Part shown: positions 39,164-41,496 of the stretch, piece after piece
How the letters are laid out: each line of letters begins with the position of its first letter
Numbering within the stretch: position 1 is the stretch's first letter
Origin: an uncultured Bacteroidales bacterium
GTDB lineage: Bacteria > Bacteroidota > Bacteroidia > Bacteroidales > UBA932
DNA length: 41,496 bases
Direction of reading: 5' to 3'
Assembly: GCA_905233345.1 (NCBI GenBank)
Contig: CAJODQ010000016.1
Coordinates: 1-41,496 of the forward strand
Notes under the pieces: generated by a model
Told to the model about the DNA's origin: nothing
Database searches by the model: none
What the model saw: the letters and a program-made list of their open reading frames with translations, nothing else
Position numbers and translations under genes: made by a program

Positions 39164-39973
39164 ATGACAGAAATCGAGCCCTATTGGAATACCGCGCAAA
39201 ACCTGTCCCAGTTCCTCTTCAGCATCCGGAAAGTGGAACGGCGGGGGTATGTGGACGTCTCCGACATCCCTTTGACCACTTTGCCTTTTTTCGCCTTCGC
39301 CTATCTCACAGAAGGGGAAATCCTGATGGAGATCGGCGAAACGGCCTACCTGTGCAAGGCGGGCCAGATCCTGCTGATTCCGGCCCGGATCCCCTTCCAC
39401 ATCCTGTATTTCAAGGGGAACACCGGCTTTGAATGTGGCTTCTCCATCACCGCGCTGAAAGACCCGTCGTATGCCTGCCTGCACAACCAGCAGCCCCTGC
39501 TGCAAACCCTGCCCGAAGAAGACATCCCCTTCACCACCCTGCTCCTGGAAGAGCTGATGAGCGCTTTCAAGCAGGATCGGCGGAAAGTGATCGCCAGCGC
39601 GCTCGATCTCTTCCTGAGCCGCCTCGAAGCGCCGGATTCCACCCCGGGCAATCCCATCGTGAACCGTTTCCTCGAGCTGGTGTTCGACCGCAACCAGAAG
39701 CCGGGGAAGGTGATCACCTACGCTGACGCGCTCTGCATCACGCCCAACTATCTGAACCGCCTGGTCCGCAACCAGACCGGCCATTCCGCCATGGAATGGA
39801 TCGAGATCTCGCGCCTGAACCTGGCCAAACTGCTGCTCCGGCAAAACCAACTGCAGATCGCCGAAGTCGCCGCTGCCACCGGCATTGACGACCAGTCCTA
39901 TTTCACGCGCTTTTTCAAGAAAAGCGAAGGTTGCACCCCGTCGCAGTACCGCGAGAAAGTCCTGCAGGGCTAA
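39164..39973 (+). CDS. AraC family transcriptional regulator
   Basis: A 269-residue protein. The N-terminal ~120 residues form a cupin-like sensor (FAYLTEGEILMEIGETAYLCKAGQILLIPARIPFHILYF). The C-terminal AraC double HTH (about 170-269) contains ITYADALCITPNYLNRLVRNQTGHSAMEWIEISRLNLAKLLLRQNQLQIAEVAAATGIDDQSYFTRFFKKSEGCTPSQYR. It stands between the LolA-like and thioesterase genes and overlaps the latter by 4 bp at the 3' end. Control of these lipid genes is possible but not shown. Confidence 0.9.
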   Translation: MTEIEPYWNTAQNLSQFLFSIRKVERRGYVDVSDIPLTTLPFFAFAYLTEGEILMEIGETAYLCKAGQILLIPARIPFHILYFKGNTGFECGFSITALKDPSYACLHNQQPLLQTLPEEDIPFTTLLLEELMSAFKQDRRKVIASALDLFLSRLEAPDSTPGNPIVNRFLELVFDRNQKPGKVITYADALCITPNYLNRLVRNQTGHSAMEWIEISRLNLAKLLLRQNQLQIAEVAAATGIDDQSYFTRFFKKSEGCTPSQYREKVLQG

Positions 39974-40713
39974 GCAAAGCGAATATCCACACAGAACGAG
40001 GAACGGTCGCCCACGCGGCCTTCCACCACCCAGCCGCCTTCGACCGGAGCGCGGAAGAGTTCGACCGTGTCGCCCGCACAGACCTCCTTGTTGAAATTGA
40101 TGCGGAGGGAGCGCACACGACGCGTGCTGACTTCCTCGTAGTCGAGGCTGTCCATGGCCCAGACCACATAGCGGGCGTTGTTGGCGTGCCCCACGAAGTC
40201 GATGTCGGAATAGCCCACGCGGTGCTCGAACATCTCTTCCAGCTCAGCTTCGGGCAAGGTTACCTTGCCGCAGGATTCGGCGATGGCGTCCTCGTGGCAC
40301 TCCGTGTCGAGCGGGAGCTTGCCCTCCAGATGCTCGCGGCGCAGGAGCCGGCGGCTGTTCATGTCGAGGATCAGCCAGGAAGAAGTGGCCAGGACGGCCG
40401 GCTGCCCGTCCGCACCCAGCATCCGGAAGTCGCGCACGTAGAACGGGCCGTCGAAGCCCTTGTGCCAGGTCTGGAGCTCCACCACGTCCTTCCAGCGCGG
40501 CATGTTCAGGAACTCGATGTGCATGCGCGAGAGGATCCAGGCCGTGCCGTAGCGCTGCAGGTCCTTGAAGCCGAAGCCCAGTGAATCGGCGGAAATATTG
40601 GCCAGCTCCTGGGCCAGGTCCATGAAGGCACCCGGTTTCAGATAATGGGCTACATCGGTGTCGTAGCAGGGAATGGCGAAGCGCCGGATGGTCTTTTTAT
40701 CAGCGTCTGACAT
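39970..40713 (-). CDS. Acyl-ACP thioesterase (FatA/FatB-like)
   Basis: A 247-residue double-hotdog enzyme that releases free fatty acids from ACP. First hotdog: RRFAIPCYDTDVAHYLKPGAFMDLAQELANISADSLGFG and TAWILSRMHIEFLNMPRWKDVVELQTW. Second hotdog: VGYSDIDFVGHANNARYVVWAMDSL, which contains the conserved Asp and the His/Asn pair (D-x-x-x-H-x-N-N). Free fatty acids made here are the substrate type of FakB/FakA, so the two functions complement each other. Promoter TAATTTTG on the minus strand (40736-40743). Confidence 0.87.
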   Translation of the reverse strand: MSDADKKTIRRFAIPCYDTDVAHYLKPGAFMDLAQELANISADSLGFGFKDLQRYGTAWILSRMHIEFLNMPRWKDVVELQTWHKGFDGPFYVRDFRMLGADGQPAVLATSSWLILDMNSRRLLRREHLEGKLPLDTECHEDAIAESCGKVTLPEAELEEMFEHRVGYSDIDFVGHANNARYVVWAMDSLDYEEVSTRRVRSLRINFNKEVCAGDTVELFRAPVEGGWVVEGRVGDRSSFCVDIRFA

Positions 40714-40735
40714 GGGGGCTTGTGCAAATTTTTCT

Positions 40736-40743
40736 CAAAATTA
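40736..40743 (-). promoter_or_regulatory. -7 box of the thioesterase gene
   Basis: TAATTTTG on the minus strand, 22 nt before the start codon. Confidence 0.45.
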
Positions 40744-40756
40744 ACGATTGTTTCAC

Positions 40757-40764
40757 TATTTTTG
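40757..40764 (+). promoter_or_regulatory. -7 box of the DUF3108 gene
   Basis: TATTTTTG, 43 nt before the start codon, divergent from the thioesterase promoter. Confidence 0.45.
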
Positions 40765-40807
40765 CACGCTGCGCAAGAATAATTCGCCAACGGGCGAAAT
40801 TTGCATC

Positions 40808-41496
40808 ATGAGACGACTCGTTACGATCCTTTTCCTGCTGCTGTCAGCAGGCCTGCAGGCACAATCTTTCTCCTTCGGGGAAGAGACCTTGAACTATTCC
40901 ATCCGCCACAACCTGTTCCCGGGAACCATCGGCACCATGACCTACGTCACGCACGACGCCGGGGAGAACTGGCAGGTCGACGCCACGCTCAAGGCCTCCG
41001 TGGGCAGTATCTATACGCTCGACTGCGACTACGGTTCCGTCTTCCGCAAAGACGCGGACCTGACCCCCGTCTCGGCCACCCGCAGCCAGGTCGAAAAGAA
41101 ATACTGGGCCAAGGGCATCTACGAGTGGCAGGCGCCCGGCCAGGTGCACATGGACGTCACCAAGAGCTCCCGCCCGCACCGCGACGAGATCCTCTCCTGG
41201 GCCGGCACGGTGCGCGACCTGCTCGGCATGATCTGGTGGCTCCGCACGCTCGACTACGACCAGCCCGGCCTCACCATCGCCCCCAACGCCCTCCTGATTG
41301 ACCACGACGCCCTGCCCGTGACCATCGCCTCCTACCAGAAGAAAACCTTCAAATACCAGGGCGCGCAGGTCCCCGTCATCGAGGTCACCGTCTCCCAGGA
41401 AGGCAAGGAAGCCCTCCACCTCACCCTCACCGACAACGCCGAGCGTAAACCCTTGCGCTTCTCCATCGGTTTGCCGTTTGGAACGATCAAGGGGAC
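40808..41496 (+). CDS. DUF3108 protein, 3' end outside the window
   Basis: An open frame from ATG 40808 to the window edge (229 complete codons, no stop). Signal peptide MRRLVTILFLLLSAGLQAQS. The body fits DUF3108: FSFGEETLNYSIRHNLFPGTIGTMTY, then alternating beta-strands (WQVDATLKASVGSIYTLDCDYGSVFRKDADLTPVSA), a VRDLLGMIWWLRTLDYDQPG helix, and 'YQGAQVPVIEVTVSQEG...LTLTDNAERKPLRFSIGLPFGTIKG'. The final 'D..R.PL....GLPFG.I.' block is the family's end, so only a few codons are missing. Periplasmic, function unknown. Confidence 0.8.
   Translation, partial: MRRLVTILFLLLSAGLQAQSFSFGEETLNYSIRHNLFPGTIGTMTYVTHDAGENWQVDATLKASVGSIYTLDCDYGSVFRKDADLTPVSATRSQVEKKYWAKGIYEWQAPGQVHMDVTKSSRPHRDEILSWAGTVRDLLGMIWWLRTLDYDQPGLTIAPNALLIDHDALPVTIASYQKKTFKYQGAQVPVIEVTVSQEGKEALHLTLTDNAERKPLRFSIGLPFGTIKG

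Overview
The window reads as a chromosomal segment of a relatively GC-rich member of the Bacteroidales (Bacteroidota). Evidence: many genes have a Bacteroidota-type -7 box TAnnTTTG (often TATCTTTG), some with a TTTG about 20 nt upstream; and the gene content is typical of the phylum (Hc1-type histone H1-like protein, HsdR-N orphan beside holA, C10/C11/M49/M6 peptidases, DUF3244-like and DUF3108 proteins, TPR-TM-HTH regulators, LpxB-N-domain protein with two glycosyltransferases). No rRNA, tRNA, IS element or CRISPR array was seen.

Layout. 1-200: the 3' end of a ribosomal protein L9-like gene and its terminator. About 250-4600: an AT-richer, accessory-looking block on the minus strand, with a DUF3244-like secreted protein, a C10 (streptopain-type) cysteine peptidase lipoprotein, a BACON-like lipoprotein and, upstream, a TPR-TM-HTH regulator. 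A perfect 66-bp direct repeat lies on each side of the regulator gene. Each copy carries a terminator for the gene before it and the -33 promoter element for the gene after it. 4626-7459: minus-strand operon tmk / DoxX-like / GT2, divergent from folP. 8260-11619: two secreted peptidases (M49 DPP III, C11 clostripain). 11626-14169: housekeeping genes (reverse rubrerythrin, L25, Pth, Hsp15, Hc1). 14305-19404: S41 peptidase, AGCS symporter, FtsB/DivIC, CPBP protease and manA. 19405-19582: a cluster of hairpins between convergent genes. 19583-26692: an OmpA-type protein with two zinc ribbons, holA, cca, an HsdR-N orphan, a small lipoprotein and an M6 peptidase.

26799-29283 is a three-gene unit (dolichyl-phosphate-mannose-synthase-like GT2, LpxB-N/PQ-loop-like membrane protein, ArnT-like GT) that fits synthesis, flipping and transfer of a lipid-linked sugar. 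29355-30464 is alr. 30511-38563 is a tightly packed plus-strand operon: membrane protein, MMPL exporter, FakA, FakB, GNAT-like protein, PlsX and ACP. LolA-like and acyl-ACP thioesterase genes lie nearby on the other strand, with an AraC regulator between them. This looks like a module that takes or releases fatty acids, activates them as acyl-phosphate or acyl-ACP, attaches them to an unknown acceptor and exports the product. It is the best candidate here for an undescribed system. The window ends inside a DUF3108 gene.
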